Shown: positions 9,114-17,587, numbered from the stretch's first letter. The stretch: 64,000 nucleotides of DNA from Rhizobium sp. Q54 (GCA_945861265.1 CAMAUC010000009.1:1-64000), one strand, 5' to 3'. Notes: a model not told the origin generated them from the sequence alone. Program-made: numbers and translations.

Positions 9114-10884
9114 GCAAGCCGCAACCAAAAAGACCGTCGTTCCGCGCACGTCAAAAAATAGCACGCGCGATCCGATTACCCTGGCGATCGTACAAAAGCA
9201 GCTCGACCACATCACGCATCAGATGGGTTGGGTGATGACGCGGACATCGCGCAGTCCGGTATTTAGTGAGAGCCACGATTTTTCCTGCTTCCTCGGTACT
9301 AAGAGCGGCGAAGTCGCAGCGCAGGCGGACGGTTTGCCTATTCACAGCGGCGCCGGCGGCTTCGCGCTCAAGGCGCTAATTAAGTCTTATTCTGGTGACA
9401 TGGCGGAAGGTGACATCTTTATTCTGAGTGATCCTTACGTTGCGGGCGGCAACCACCTGCCAGACTGGACAATCATCAAGCCGGTGTTCATCGACGGTAT
9501 CCTCGAAGGCTTCGCGGCCAATCGCGCCCACCAATCGGATATCGGAGGTGGCGCTGCCGGTACCTACAATCCGGAAGCGACAGAAATTTTCCATGAGGGA
9601 ATTCGCCTTCCCGTCATGAAGCTCGTCGAGCGCGACAAGCTGCGCAAGGATTTGTGGCAACTGCTCCTGCTCAATTCGCGCACGCCCGAACTACTTGAAG
9701 GTGATCTGGGCGCTATGCTCGGTTCGGTCAATATCGGTGCGGAGCGCATGTTGCGCGTGATGAAGGAAGATCTCGGCAATGGTCGCGGCATCGACTACCT
9801 CGAAGGCCTGCTAGACTACGGAGAAATGCGCCTGCGCGGCGAGATCGCCAAGCTGCCAGACGGCAGCTGGCACGGCGAAGACGGCAGCGATACAGATTGC
9901 TTCGTCGATGTCGATGTTCCGGTTCGGGTCAAGGCGACGGTCGCCGGGGACGAACTCATTTTCGACTTCACGGGCAGTGCGCCGCAGGTCAAAGGTTTCA
10001 AGAATAGCTCGCTCGCCAATACGCATTCGGCGGTCTATGTCGCCGTCGCGGCCTTCTTTGATGCCTCTATCCCTCGCAACGGCGGTACGTTCCGGCCGGT
10101 CTGTATCATCGCGCCCGAGGGCACGGTCGTGAACGCGTTGCCTCCGGCGCCGATGACGATGAATACCATCTATCCAGCAACCGAAATCGTATACGCCTGC
10201 TGGAAAGCGCTGGCTCAGGTTTTACCGCCAAGTGCCTGCGCCGGTTGGGGCAAGAGCGCTTACGGCATCAGTTCGGGCCGCAAGGCGGATGGACGAGCCT
10301 TCGTCATGTATCATTGGCACGCGACGCCGGCGGGGGGCGCCGTTAACGGTCGCGATGGCTATGCGCAAGGCGGCAATCTCCCATCGCTCGGCGGCCGCAC
10401 GATGCCGAATGTGGAAACGTACGAGCGGCTTTATCCTTGCCGCATCCACAAACACGAATTGCGGCGCGACTCCGCTGGGCCAGGCGAATATCGCGGTGGT
10501 TCGAGCGTGAATTATGAGGCGCAGATTCTCGTGCCCAGCACGCACGCGGTAAGGGCGGAAGGGCTCAAACGCACCTCGGGTTACGGCGTGCTCGGTGGCG
10601 GAGCGGGAGCGAAGGGCTCGATCGTGATGCAAGAAGAGGGCGGGATGCCGCAGCGGCCGCCGCAATATATCATTCAGCGTGTCGGGCCGATGCGCGTATG
10701 GATTGAAGGTACAGCGGGCGGGGGATGGGGCGATCCCAAAAAGCGCGATCCAATGCGTGTTCTTCGTGATGTGCGCGACGAGATCGTCAGCGTACAAAGC
10801 GCGCGCGACCTCTATGGTGTTGTGATCGATCACACCGGCCGTAACATTGACATCGCCGCGACAATTGCTCTGCGCGGCGGGTGA
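9103..10884 (+). CDS. hyuB: Hydantoinase/oxoprolinase subunit B (HyuB family)
   Basis: 593 residues from the ATG at 9103, which is preceded by GGAGG at 9090-9094 with 8 bp spacing; an in-frame GTG at 9094 overlaps that site and is less likely. The family signature is present: DPITLAIVQKQLDHI at the N-terminus, DPYVAGGNHLPDW around residue 110, GSAPQVKGFKNSS in the middle, and RRDSAGPGEYRGG and GTAGGGWGDP towards the C-terminus. HyuB partners HyuA in ATP-dependent opening of cyclic amides. The start lies inside the hyuA 3' end. The MmgE/PrpD gene follows after 23 bp, so a three-gene operon is likely. Confidence 0.93.
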   Translation: MSTEQAATKKTVVPRTSKNSTRDPITLAIVQKQLDHITHQMGWVMTRTSRSPVFSESHDFSCFLGTKSGEVAAQADGLPIHSGAGGFALKALIKSYSGDMAEGDIFILSDPYVAGGNHLPDWTIIKPVFIDGILEGFAANRAHQSDIGGGAAGTYNPEATEIFHEGIRLPVMKLVERDKLRKDLWQLLLLNSRTPELLEGDLGAMLGSVNIGAERMLRVMKEDLGNGRGIDYLEGLLDYGEMRLRGEIAKLPDGSWHGEDGSDTDCFVDVDVPVRVKATVAGDELIFDFTGSAPQVKGFKNSSLANTHSAVYVAVAAFFDASIPRNGGTFRPVCIIAPEGTVVNALPPAPMTMNTIYPATEIVYACWKALAQVLPPSACAGWGKSAYGISSGRKADGRAFVMYHWHATPAGGAVNGRDGYAQGGNLPSLGGRTMPNVETYERLYPCRIHKHELRRDSAGPGEYRGGSSVNYEAQILVPSTHAVRAEGLKRTSGYGVLGGGAGAKGSIVMQEEGGMPQRPPQYIIQRVGPMRVWIEGTAGGGWGDPKKRDPMRVLRDVRDEIVSVQSARDLYGVVIDHTGRNIDIAATIALRGG

Positions 10885-10907
10885 TGCGGTGAACCGCAAG
10901 GCGTAAG

Positions 10908-12269
10908 ATGACCCTGCCGTCGAGCCAAAGACTGATCGCTGACTTTGTGATCGGGGACGTGGCGATCACGTCCGAAATGCGGCAATTAGCTCGCGATGCG
11001 TTGTTCGACACGCTTGCGGTGTCGTTTGCCGGCGCGCGCGAAGCAGTCTCACGCCAAACCCTGGACTATGTCAGGCAATCCGGGGGGCGTGGCGACGCGC
11101 CATTTTGGACGTTTTCTGATACGGGAGCGGCTGAACAAGCCGCTTTGCTCAACGGCGTTGTCGCCCATGCTTTGGACTATGATGACGTAAGCCCAAGCTG
11201 GCGGGGCCACGGCAGCGCGGTGATGTTTCCTGCGATCACGGCTGTGGGTCCTAATCACTCGATCGACAATATTCTCGACGCTTATGTTGTGGGTTTTGAG
11301 GTTGGCGCGCGATTAGGGCGTGCGGTAATTGCAACTCACTACCCGCGTGGATGGCACGCCACAGCGACAATCGGGATCATCGCAGCGACGGCCGCCGTTT
11401 GCCGGCTGGTTGGCGCCAAGCGCGAGGTCATCGAGAACGGCCTTGGATTGGCGGTGGCTCAGGCCGCCGGGGTCCAGGCGAATTTCGGTACCACAGCGAA
11501 ACCGTTGCACGCGGGTTTCGCGGCTATGGGCGCAGTGCGAGCTTTGGCGCTGGCACAAGCCGGGATCGCCTCATCGAGTGCGGCGATTGATGGTCGGACG
11601 GGCTTTGCCGGTCTCTATGCCGAAAACCCCGACATCGCGAGCAAGTTTACCGACGTTGGTACGCTGCCGTTTGCGATTACAGCTGCAAAGCTGGAGCGCA
11701 AGCACTATCCGATGTGCTACGCGGCTCATCGCGCTGTTGCGGCAGTCATGCGCCTGCATGCTAAGCACACAATCGACGCTGGAAATGTTGCGTCTATTTC
11801 GGTTGAAAGCAGCAAGGGAAGCCACGACCCTCTATTAGATAGGCTGCCGAACAGCCCGGACGAAGCAAAGTTTAGTCTGGAATTTAACGTGGCCGCCGCG
11901 ATGATTGACCGCGCGATTTCGCTAAACACTTTTACAGATGCCGCCTTAACTCGCGATGACATCAGAAGCCTTGCGATGCGCACGACCATTAAGGAATTGA
12001 AATCCGACAGTGGGGTGCGCTGGTCGCGTGTGTCCGTAAAATTCAAAGACGGGTCGGAACTTGCGGAAACCGCTGAGCGGCTAGACAGTCAGTCGGGTTT
12101 TGAAACCGATCCAGTCTTTCGCGCCAAGATCGCCGATTGTTTGAAGGCTGCCGGAACATCTATGGACCCGCGCCTGCTCTACGGGGCTTTAACCCACGGA
12201 AGCCGGCCCGTCGCGTCGCTGTTTGAGCTCGACGATGTGCGTCAATTGCGAACACGCCTAACAATCTAG
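10908..12269 (+). CDS. MmgE/PrpD family protein
   Basis: 453 residues. Family hallmarks are the N-terminal helical segment ARDALFDTLAVSFAGA, the loop AHALDYDDVSPSWRGHGS, and KPLHAGFAAMGAVRALALAQAG in the middle. Members with known activity include 2-methylcitrate dehydratase (PrpD) and cis-aconitate decarboxylase; MmgE/PrpD genes are also found beside hyuAB in catabolic loci. A dehydratase or isomerase step on a carboxylic intermediate is a reasonable guess, not shown here. It is last in the hyuAB operon. There is no clear terminator behind it, and the island border begins here. Confidence 0.88.
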   Translation: MTLPSSQRLIADFVIGDVAITSEMRQLARDALFDTLAVSFAGAREAVSRQTLDYVRQSGGRGDAPFWTFSDTGAAEQAALLNGVVAHALDYDDVSPSWRGHGSAVMFPAITAVGPNHSIDNILDAYVVGFEVGARLGRAVIATHYPRGWHATATIGIIAATAAVCRLVGAKREVIENGLGLAVAQAAGVQANFGTTAKPLHAGFAAMGAVRALALAQAGIASSSAAIDGRTGFAGLYAENPDIASKFTDVGTLPFAITAAKLERKHYPMCYAAHRAVAAVMRLHAKHTIDAGNVASISVESSKGSHDPLLDRLPNSPDEAKFSLEFNVAAAMIDRAISLNTFTDAALTRDDIRSLAMRTTIKELKSDSGVRWSRVSVKFKDGSELAETAERLDSQSGFETDPVFRAKIADCLKAAGTSMDPRLLYGALTHGSRPVASLFELDDVRQLRTRLTI

Positions 12270-12359
12270 CGCTAGCCGCGTGTTTCTATCCTTGGGGGAA
12301 TTCGTTGGCGAAACCTGAGGCTAAAAACGGCTGCGTCAGCAAGAACAAAGATAGAACGG

Positions 12360-12379
12360 TTTGCTACCATTTTGCTACC
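12360..12379. repeat. Direct repeat TTTGCTACC x2, possible integrase arm sites
   Basis: TTTGCTACC occurs at 12360-12368 and again at 12371-12379, one helical turn apart (11 bp). Short direct repeats spaced by a helical turn beside a tRNA fragment are typical of arm-type sites bound by tyrosine recombinases. No integrase gene is visible in the window, so the assignment rests on context. Confidence 0.4.
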
Positions 12380-12498
12380 CAATTCGTTAGTACGGCCCGT
12401 TATCGGACATCACCACAAATTGCCACGGTATTAAAAAGTCTATAGTTTTCAATATTATACGCTACAGGTCGATACAGAACAATACGGGTACATGCGAA

Positions 12499-12537
12499 TT
12501 TCAAGACCGGTGCCTTAAACCGCTCGGCCACCCTTCC
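12499..12537 (-). pseudogene. 5' half of a broken tRNA-Ser(UGA) gene
   Basis: On the minus strand the sequence starts with the acceptor strand GGAAGGG, then TG and the D-arm GCCGAGCGGTTTAAGGC. It continues into the anticodon stem CCGGT and the loop CTTGAAA (anticodon TGA). After the loop the expected ACCGG of the stem is replaced by unrelated sequence (TTCGCATG), and no variable arm, T-arm or acceptor 3' strand follows. It cannot fold into a tRNA. A break at the anticodon loop is a known crossover position for tRNA-directed integrases, so this is most likely an attachment-site remnant. Confidence 0.7.
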
Positions 12538-12643
12538 ATTACCGATATGGCCCGGACTTGTACGGTCCGGACTTGCCGCCCGGGGGGCGGCGCTGCCCGA
12601 TATCCGGGAATCCGGGTCCAACTCGGCCTTAGTTCAATGGTCG

Positions 12644-12681
12644 AAGCCCGCCGCACTTGCAAGAGGGCTTTGCGGCGGGTT
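12644..12681. promoter_or_regulatory. Inverted repeat upstream of rlpA, with alternative pairing
   Basis: CCCGCCGC (12647-12654) pairs perfectly with GCGGCGGG (12672-12679). The overlapping AAGCCC (12644-12649) can instead pair with GGGCTT (12665-12670). The two foldings exclude each other, as in an attenuator-type leader, but no U-tract follows on either strand. A GC-rich hairpin GCCGCCC-GGG-GGGCGGC lies just before it (12575-12591). Confidence 0.35.
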
Positions 12682-12820
12682 ATCCGGACCGTTCAGGGCA
12701 GAGTCGCGCCATCCAAAGCCTGAGCGGAACCAATTGTTTACCACGAACAAAGTGCTGTGGTTCACGCCACCTCCGGGGCGGGCTAGGCTGGCGGATCGAC
12801 AACCGGGGATCGACATCTTA

Positions 12821-13792
12821 ATGGGCGGAGTGGGGGACAGCGGCCGTTTCGGTCTGCTCGCGCGCCTTTTGGCTGTCGCGGCGGGGTCGTTGCTGCTTGC
12901 CAACTGCTCCGGCTCGACCTCCAAGCTCGATCCGAAATACGGCGTCTCGGCCAGCGCCCGCGTCGTCGAGCCGGGCGCGCCGGTGCCCAAAGGCGGCGGC
13001 GTCTATCGCGTCGGCAAGCCCTATCAGGTCGCCGGCCGCACTTACGTTCCCGAAGAAGACCCCAGCTACAAAGCCGAGGGCTTCGCGTCCTTTTACGCCG
13101 ACAATTTCCATGGCCGCTTCACCGCCAATGGCGAAGTCTTCGACATGAATTCGATCACGGCGGCGCATCCGACCATGCCGCTGCCGTCCTATGCGCGGGT
13201 CACCAATCTGCGTAACAAGAAGTCGATCATCGTGCGCGTCAACGACCGCGGGCCCTATGTCGGCAACCGAGTCATCGATCTGTCGGTGCGGACCGCCAAG
13301 CTGCTGGATTTCTACGGGCAGGGCCTCGCCAAGGTTAAAGTCGAATATGTCGGCCGCGCGCCTTTAGCCGGTTCCGACGACCGCAAACTGATGGCCACAC
13401 TGCGCGATGGCAATTCGCCGGCGAATGACAGAACGAACGACAAGGTGCTGGTCGCCTCCAACCAGGCCTTTGCGCCGGCTTATTTCGATTCACGGCCGAT
13501 GACCGAGGTACCGCGCCCGCCGGAACGTCCGTTCCGCGTCGATGGCGCGCCGTCCGGCGGCGCGCAAAGCATGGCCAGTGTCGAACCGGAAGCCGAAGAG
13601 ATCGCGGCCGGGCCGGTGGCGCGGCCGCGCGTCGCGGATGCGATGGGCCGCGCGCCGATGGTGGACGCAAGGCCTTTGGCCCAGCAGGCCGCCAACTTGC
13701 CAACAAGCCCTTCGGTTTCGCCGGTATCGGCCTTCGCGCCGAGGCGCTATGATGCGCCGGTGGGATTCATGAGCGGTCGCGGCCTTTACTGA
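12821..13792 (+). CDS. rlpA: RlpA-type septal ring lytic transglycosylase, lipoprotein
   Basis: 323 residues from the ATG at 12821. This start gives a good lipoprotein signal (LLARLLAVAAGSLLLANC); an in-frame ATG at 12734 would add 29 poorly suited residues. The lipobox-like LLANC has Asn before the Cys, which is unusual. The double-psi beta-barrel of RlpA spans roughly YKAEGFASFYADNFHGRFTA to VNDRGPYVGNRVIDLS. RlpA cleaves peptidoglycan strands lacking stem peptides at the septum. The long C-terminal part is Pro/Ala-rich and shows no SPOR domain, unlike the Pseudomonas enzyme. It precedes dacC, a common pairing in Hyphomicrobiales. Confidence 0.88.
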   Translation: MGGVGDSGRFGLLARLLAVAAGSLLLANCSGSTSKLDPKYGVSASARVVEPGAPVPKGGGVYRVGKPYQVAGRTYVPEEDPSYKAEGFASFYADNFHGRFTANGEVFDMNSITAAHPTMPLPSYARVTNLRNKKSIIVRVNDRGPYVGNRVIDLSVRTAKLLDFYGQGLAKVKVEYVGRAPLAGSDDRKLMATLRDGNSPANDRTNDKVLVASNQAFAPAYFDSRPMTEVPRPPERPFRVDGAPSGGAQSMASVEPEAEEIAAGPVARPRVADAMGRAPMVDARPLAQQAANLPTSPSVSPVSAFAPRRYDAPVGFMSGRGLY

Positions 13793-13887
13793 GCCGCAAT
13801 TTCCGGTCACAGCGCCGCCTTGCCGGTCTGCGAAAGCGGTCCGCAGAAAACCGTGTGGCTTATTGGCCGGGAATGACGTTGGTAAGC

Positions 13888-15159
13888 ATGGCCATTGGCA
13901 AATATAAGTCGGGACGGCTGCTGAGCGCGCTCTTGCTGTTGGCGGGGCTTTGCCTGTCGGCGGCCCAAGGCGCGACCCCGGCGCACCGGCCGGGATCGGG
14001 TCTCGCGCACAAGCCGGCCTCCGGACTTTCCGCCAAGAAGGATGGCCCGAAAAAAGACGAGCCGCCGATCACCGCGCCGCACGCCATCCTGATCGACGCG
14101 GAGAATGGCGGCGTGCTGTTCGAGCGCGATCCCGACAAGCTGATTTTTCCGGCCAGCCTCGCCAAGCTGATGACCGCCGAATATGTCTTCAACGAATTGA
14201 AGTCCGGCCGGCTCAATCTCAAGGACGAATTCCCGGTCAGCGAGAATGCCTGGCGCAAGGGCGGCGCGCCGTCGGGCGGCTCGACCATGTTCGCGGCGCT
14301 GCATAGCCGCATCAGCGTCGACGACCTGCTGCATGGCGTGATCATCCATTCCGGCAACGATGCCTGCATCGTGCTGGCGGAAGGGATTTCCGGAAGCGAA
14401 GCGGCCTTCGCCGCCAAGATGACGCAGCGCGCCCGCGCGATCGGCCTGACCAAATCGACCTTCGCCAATTCCAACGGCCTGCCCAATCCTGGCACGCAGG
14501 TGACGACGCGCGAACTGGGCATGTTGGCGCGCCATATCATCGTCACCTATCCCGAATATTATCCGATCTACGGCCAGCGCGACTTTCTCTGGAACAAGAT
14601 CAAACAGCCGAACCGCAATCCGCTGCTGGCCATGGATATCGGTGCCGACGGCATGAAGACCGGCTTCACCCGGGAAGCCGGCTACGGCCTGGTCGGCTCG
14701 GCGTTGCAAAATGGCATTCGCCTGATCGTCGTCGTCAATGGCCTCAACACCGCCAAGGAACGCGGTGAGGAAGCCAGGAAGCTTCTGGAGTGGGGCTTCA
14801 AGAGTTTCGAGCGCCGCATTGTCTTCGCCGAAGGGCAGATCATCGGCAGCGCCAAGGTCTATGGCGGCGTCGACGGCAGCGTGCCGCTGGTCGCAGGCCG
14901 CGAGGTGCGGGTGATGATGCCGAAGAGCGGCGGCGACCGGCTGATCGCGCGCATCGTCTATAACGGCCCGGTGCCGGCGCCGGTCGAGCAGGGAACGCCG
15001 GTCGGCGTCCTCAAGGTCTGGCGCAACGACAACGTCATCCTGCAAATGCCGCTCAAGGCAGCCGAGCCGGTGGCGCGCGGCGGTTTGTCGAAACGCGCCT
15101 TCGACGCCGTCTCGGAATTGATGATCGGCCTGTTCCGCGCCGGCGCGCAGCGCCTATGA
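13888..15159 (+). CDS. dacC: D-alanyl-D-alanine carboxypeptidase (PBP5/6 type)
   Basis: 423 residues from the ATG at 13888, chosen because it gives a compact signal peptide (RLLSALLLLAGLCLSAAQGA). In-frame starts at 13855 (GTG) and 13873 (ATG) cannot be excluded. All three penicillin-binding motifs are visible: SLAK with nucleophile Ser90, SGN at about 155-157 and KTG at about 257-259. The C-terminal beta domain and a terminal amphipathic helix (AFDAVSELMIGLFRAGAQRL) would anchor it to the periplasmic face of the inner membrane. It removes the terminal D-Ala from peptidoglycan stems. tmk follows 28 bp later. dacA would be an equally valid name. Confidence 0.93.
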   Translation: MAIGKYKSGRLLSALLLLAGLCLSAAQGATPAHRPGSGLAHKPASGLSAKKDGPKKDEPPITAPHAILIDAENGGVLFERDPDKLIFPASLAKLMTAEYVFNELKSGRLNLKDEFPVSENAWRKGGAPSGGSTMFAALHSRISVDDLLHGVIIHSGNDACIVLAEGISGSEAAFAAKMTQRARAIGLTKSTFANSNGLPNPGTQVTTRELGMLARHIIVTYPEYYPIYGQRDFLWNKIKQPNRNPLLAMDIGADGMKTGFTREAGYGLVGSALQNGIRLIVVVNGLNTAKERGEEARKLLEWGFKSFERRIVFAEGQIIGSAKVYGGVDGSVPLVAGREVRVMMPKSGGDRLIARIVYNGPVPAPVEQGTPVGVLKVWRNDNVILQMPLKAAEPVARGGLSKRAFDAVSELMIGLFRAGAQRL

Positions 15160-15187
15160 TAATCGTTAAGTGCGGCCCGGAGAATTG

Positions 15188-15838
15188 ATGCGCGGCAAAT
15201 TCATCACCTTTGAAGGCGGCGAAGGCTCGGGCAAATCGACCCATGCGTCGATGCTCGCGCAACGGCTGAAGGCACTCGACATCGATTGCGTGCTGACGCG
15301 CGAGCCGGGCGGCTCCACCGGCGCCGAGATCGTTCGCCACATCATCCTGTCCGGCATCGCCAAACCTTTGGGCGCGGAGACCGAGACCATCCTGTTCGCG
15401 GCGGCGCGCGACGATCATGTGCGCATGACCATCGAGCCGGCGCTTGCCGCCGGAAAATGGGTGATCAGCGACCGCTTCATCGATTCAACGCGCGTCTATC
15501 AGGGCGCGCTCGGCAAGGTCGACATGAAGCTGATCCGCAGTCTCGAGCGGGTCACCGTCGGCGCCACCATGCCGGATCTGACATTCGTGCTCGACGTGCC
15601 GACCATTGTCGGTCTGGCGCGGGCCAAGAGCCGGCGCGGCAGTGGCGCCGCCGACCGTTTTGAATCGGAATCGACCGAGTATCACGACGATCTGCGCCGC
15701 GGATTTCTCGTGCTCGCCGAGCGCGAGCCGAAACGCATCGTCGTCATTGACGGCCGCGCGCCGCGCGACGTGGTGGCGGAAAAAATCTGGGACACGGTGG
15801 AAAGCCGCCTGCTCGGCGCCGAGACCGCGGCGCCGTGA
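15188..15838 (+). CDS. tmk: Thymidylate kinase
   Basis: 216 residues from the ATG at 15188, which has CGGAGAA just upstream; a GTG 18 bp earlier is less suitable. The P-loop GGEGSGKST, the DRFIDSTRVYQG segment (the DR(Y/F) motif) and the lid loop around RRGSGAADRFESE identify dTMP kinase. The enzyme makes dTDP from dTMP in DNA precursor synthesis. The stop overlaps the holB start by 4 bp (GTGA), so the two are translationally coupled, as in many Proteobacteria. Confidence 0.96.
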   Translation: MRGKFITFEGGEGSGKSTHASMLAQRLKALDIDCVLTREPGGSTGAEIVRHIILSGIAKPLGAETETILFAAARDDHVRMTIEPALAAGKWVISDRFIDSTRVYQGALGKVDMKLIRSLERVTVGATMPDLTFVLDVPTIVGLARAKSRRGSGAADRFESESTEYHDDLRRGFLVLAEREPKRIVVIDGRAPRDVVAEKIWDTVESRLLGAETAAP

Positions 15839-16869
15839 GCGACAACGCGCCTGAGCGCGATGTGCTGCTGCCGCGCGAGACGGCGGTGCTGTTCGGTCAT
15901 TCCGAGGCCGAGCGCACCTTGCTGGAGGCCTATCAAAGCACGCGCATGCCGCATGCCTGGCTGATCGGCGGTGGTCCTGGCATCGGCAAGGCGACCTTGG
16001 CGTACCGGCTGGCGCGTTTCGTGCTGGCGCATCCCGACCCGCAAGCCGCTGACGTGCAGAGTGCGACGTCGCTGGTGGTCGAGCCCGACCATCCGGTGGC
16101 GCGCCGTATCGCCGTGCAGGCGCAAGGCGATCTCCTGGTGCTGGAGCGCGTCATCAACGAGCAGACCGGCAAACTCTACACCGTAATCCGGGTCGACGAC
16201 GTTCGCCGCTCGGTGTCATTCTTCGGCTCGACCGCCGGCGAGGGCGGGTGGCGCATTGCGATCGTCGACGCGGTCGATGAGCTGCAACGCGAAGGCGCCA
16301 ACGCGCTGCTCAAGGTGCTGGAGGAACCGCCGGAGCGCACATTGCTGCTGCTTATCAGTCATTCGCCCGGACGTGAGCTGCCGACGCTACGCTCGCGCTG
16401 CCGGCGTCTGTTGCTGCGGCCGCTTGCCGCCGATGACGTCGCGCGCGCAGTGCAGGCGGCGACCGGACGCGATGCCGCCGACCTCGAGGTCGTGCAGGCC
16501 GTGGATGCCGCCGACGGCAGTGTTGGCCGCGCGCTGCGCTTTCTCGACGGTCCGGCGCTGGCACTGCGCCAGCGCGTGCTCGCTTTGCTGGCGCAATTGC
16601 CCAATCCCGATCCGCGCGCCCTGCATGCGCTCGGCGATGCCTTGTCCGGCAGCGAGCCGCAGACGCTTGCCGCCTTCATCGACATGGTCAATGCCTGGCT
16701 GTCGGGCCGGCTCGACGCCGATGTGCGCAGCGCCGCGCAGATGGCCAAGGCGGCGCAGGCCTGGGAAAAGGTCAATCGCGCCGCGCGCGATGTCGAGGCC
16801 TATAATCTCGAGCGCAAGCCTCTGGTGTTTTCCGTGTTCGATCTGCTCGCCGAGACGGCTCGCGCCTGA
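15835..16869 (+). CDS. holB: DNA polymerase III subunit delta'
   Basis: 344 residues starting at a GTG that overlaps the tmk stop. The Walker-A-like GGPGIGKATLAYRLA near residue 45, the INEQTGKLYTVIRVDD stretch, and NALLKVLEEPPERT with SRCRRL (sensor/arginine region) match the clamp-loader delta' subunit. It acts in the clamp loader that places the sliding clamp on DNA. A hairpin at about 16,875-16,897 follows the gene but has no T-run. metG, a frequent next neighbour in this order, is 10.5 kb away here. Confidence 0.93.
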   Translation: MSDNAPERDVLLPRETAVLFGHSEAERTLLEAYQSTRMPHAWLIGGGPGIGKATLAYRLARFVLAHPDPQAADVQSATSLVVEPDHPVARRIAVQAQGDLLVLERVINEQTGKLYTVIRVDDVRRSVSFFGSTAGEGGWRIAIVDAVDELQREGANALLKVLEEPPERTLLLLISHSPGRELPTLRSRCRRLLLRPLAADDVARAVQAATGRDAADLEVVQAVDAADGSVGRALRFLDGPALALRQRVLALLAQLPNPDPRALHALGDALSGSEPQTLAAFIDMVNAWLSGRLDADVRSAAQMAKAAQAWEKVNRAARDVEAYNLERKPLVFSVFDLLAETARA

Positions 16870-17288
16870 CGACCGCGGGCGATAGATTTATCGCCGCGAA
16901 AATCCAAGATGTTTGTTCAGCATTGCCAAAACCGCGCTACAAAAATTGTGGTCACGTGATTGTGAAGTCGCGCCGGTCGTCGATGATCGTGCTGTCGCGA
17001 TCGACAAAGCATCGCGAAAAACATGCGCATGCTGCGTCTTAGCGACGTATCATACAGGCTGCAAAGATTTTTTTATAATGGAATAACATTCTGACCAATT
17101 CTAAATGCTGTCGCTGTGCAGTATTGCACAGCGCCATATTGGCTATAGTGAATACGCTATCAACTACGAATCTTCCGTTGCGTTTGGGTTGATCGGATTC
17201 ATCTTAAATCAAACGATATGCCGCTAGCGGATGGCTATTTCGGGATTGCAAAGCCGCTGACGTGCCTATCGCATTCAAGGAGGCGCAC
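16870..17288. other. 419-bp AT-richer intergenic region before the RHH gene
   Basis: No credible gene. It contains a hairpin after holB (about 16,875-16,897), a run of seven T near 17,069-17,075, and a perfect 9+9 bp inverted repeat at 17,112-17,133. Base composition drops sharply compared with holB, which fits a promoter and operator region or the left edge of an inserted block. Confidence 0.6.
17112..17133. promoter_or_regulatory. Perfect inverted repeat, candidate operator
   Basis: CGCTGTGCA-GTAT-TGCACAGCG, 9-bp arms with a 4-bp spacer, about 155 bp upstream of the ribbon-helix-helix gene. There is no T-run behind it, so a protein-binding site is more likely than a terminator. Autoregulation by the adjacent small DNA-binding protein is possible. 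Confidence 0.4.
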
Positions 17289-17564
17289 ATGAAATCGCTC
17301 GTAATCAAGCGCTCTATCGTGATCGCTGGACACAAGACAAGCGTCAGTCTGGAAGACGCTTTCTGGTCCGAGTTGAAGGACATCGCCGAGCAAAAGGATC
17401 AGACCTTGTCGAGCGTGGTCGGCGAAATCGATACGCGCCGGCTGCAGGGCAATCTGTCGTCGGCGATCCGGCTTTTCGTTCTCGACAACGCGCGCAGCCG
17501 GGCGACCCAGCAGACGGGCGTGCGGCACATGGCCGGCACGGCGGCGACGGCGCTGCAGGCCTGA
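17289..17564 (+). CDS. Ribbon-helix-helix domain protein
   Basis: 91 residues from the ATG at 17289, fixed by a strong Shine-Dalgarno AAGGAGG at 17277-17283. The strand KRSIVIAGHKTSVSLEDAFWSEL followed by two helices (KDIAEQKDQTLSSVVGEID and SSAIRLFVLDNA) matches the ribbon-helix-helix DNA-binding fold, in the small alphaproteobacterial family often found as single genes. It is convergent with eutC, 23 bp away. It could regulate itself or neighbouring genes; no target can be named. Confidence 0.82.
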   Translation: MKSLVIKRSIVIAGHKTSVSLEDAFWSELKDIAEQKDQTLSSVVGEIDTRRLQGNLSSAIRLFVLDNARSRATQQTGVRHMAGTAATALQA

Positions 17565-17587
17565 ACTGGCCTTCTAGGGTGGCGGAA

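Larger units (their letters stand above)
12270..12820. other. Gene-free island border region
   Basis: About 550 bp without a credible gene. It separates the lower-GC catabolic block from the conserved rlpA-dacC-tmk-holB run. It holds two direct TTTGCTACC repeats, an AT-rich stretch around 12,410-12,490, half of a tRNA-Ser gene, and several GC-rich inverted repeats (12,552-12,591 and 12,644-12,681). Base composition changes inside it. I read it as the right junction of an integrated element followed by the rlpA leader. Confidence 0.6.

Noticed and set aside
13807-15045. 412-codon minus-strand frame opposite dacC
   Set aside because: Complete overlap with dacC, which has all catalytic motifs; the frame shows only mirror-type composition.
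16875-16897. Rho-independent terminator after holB
   Set aside because: A bulged hairpin is present but no T-run follows on either strand.
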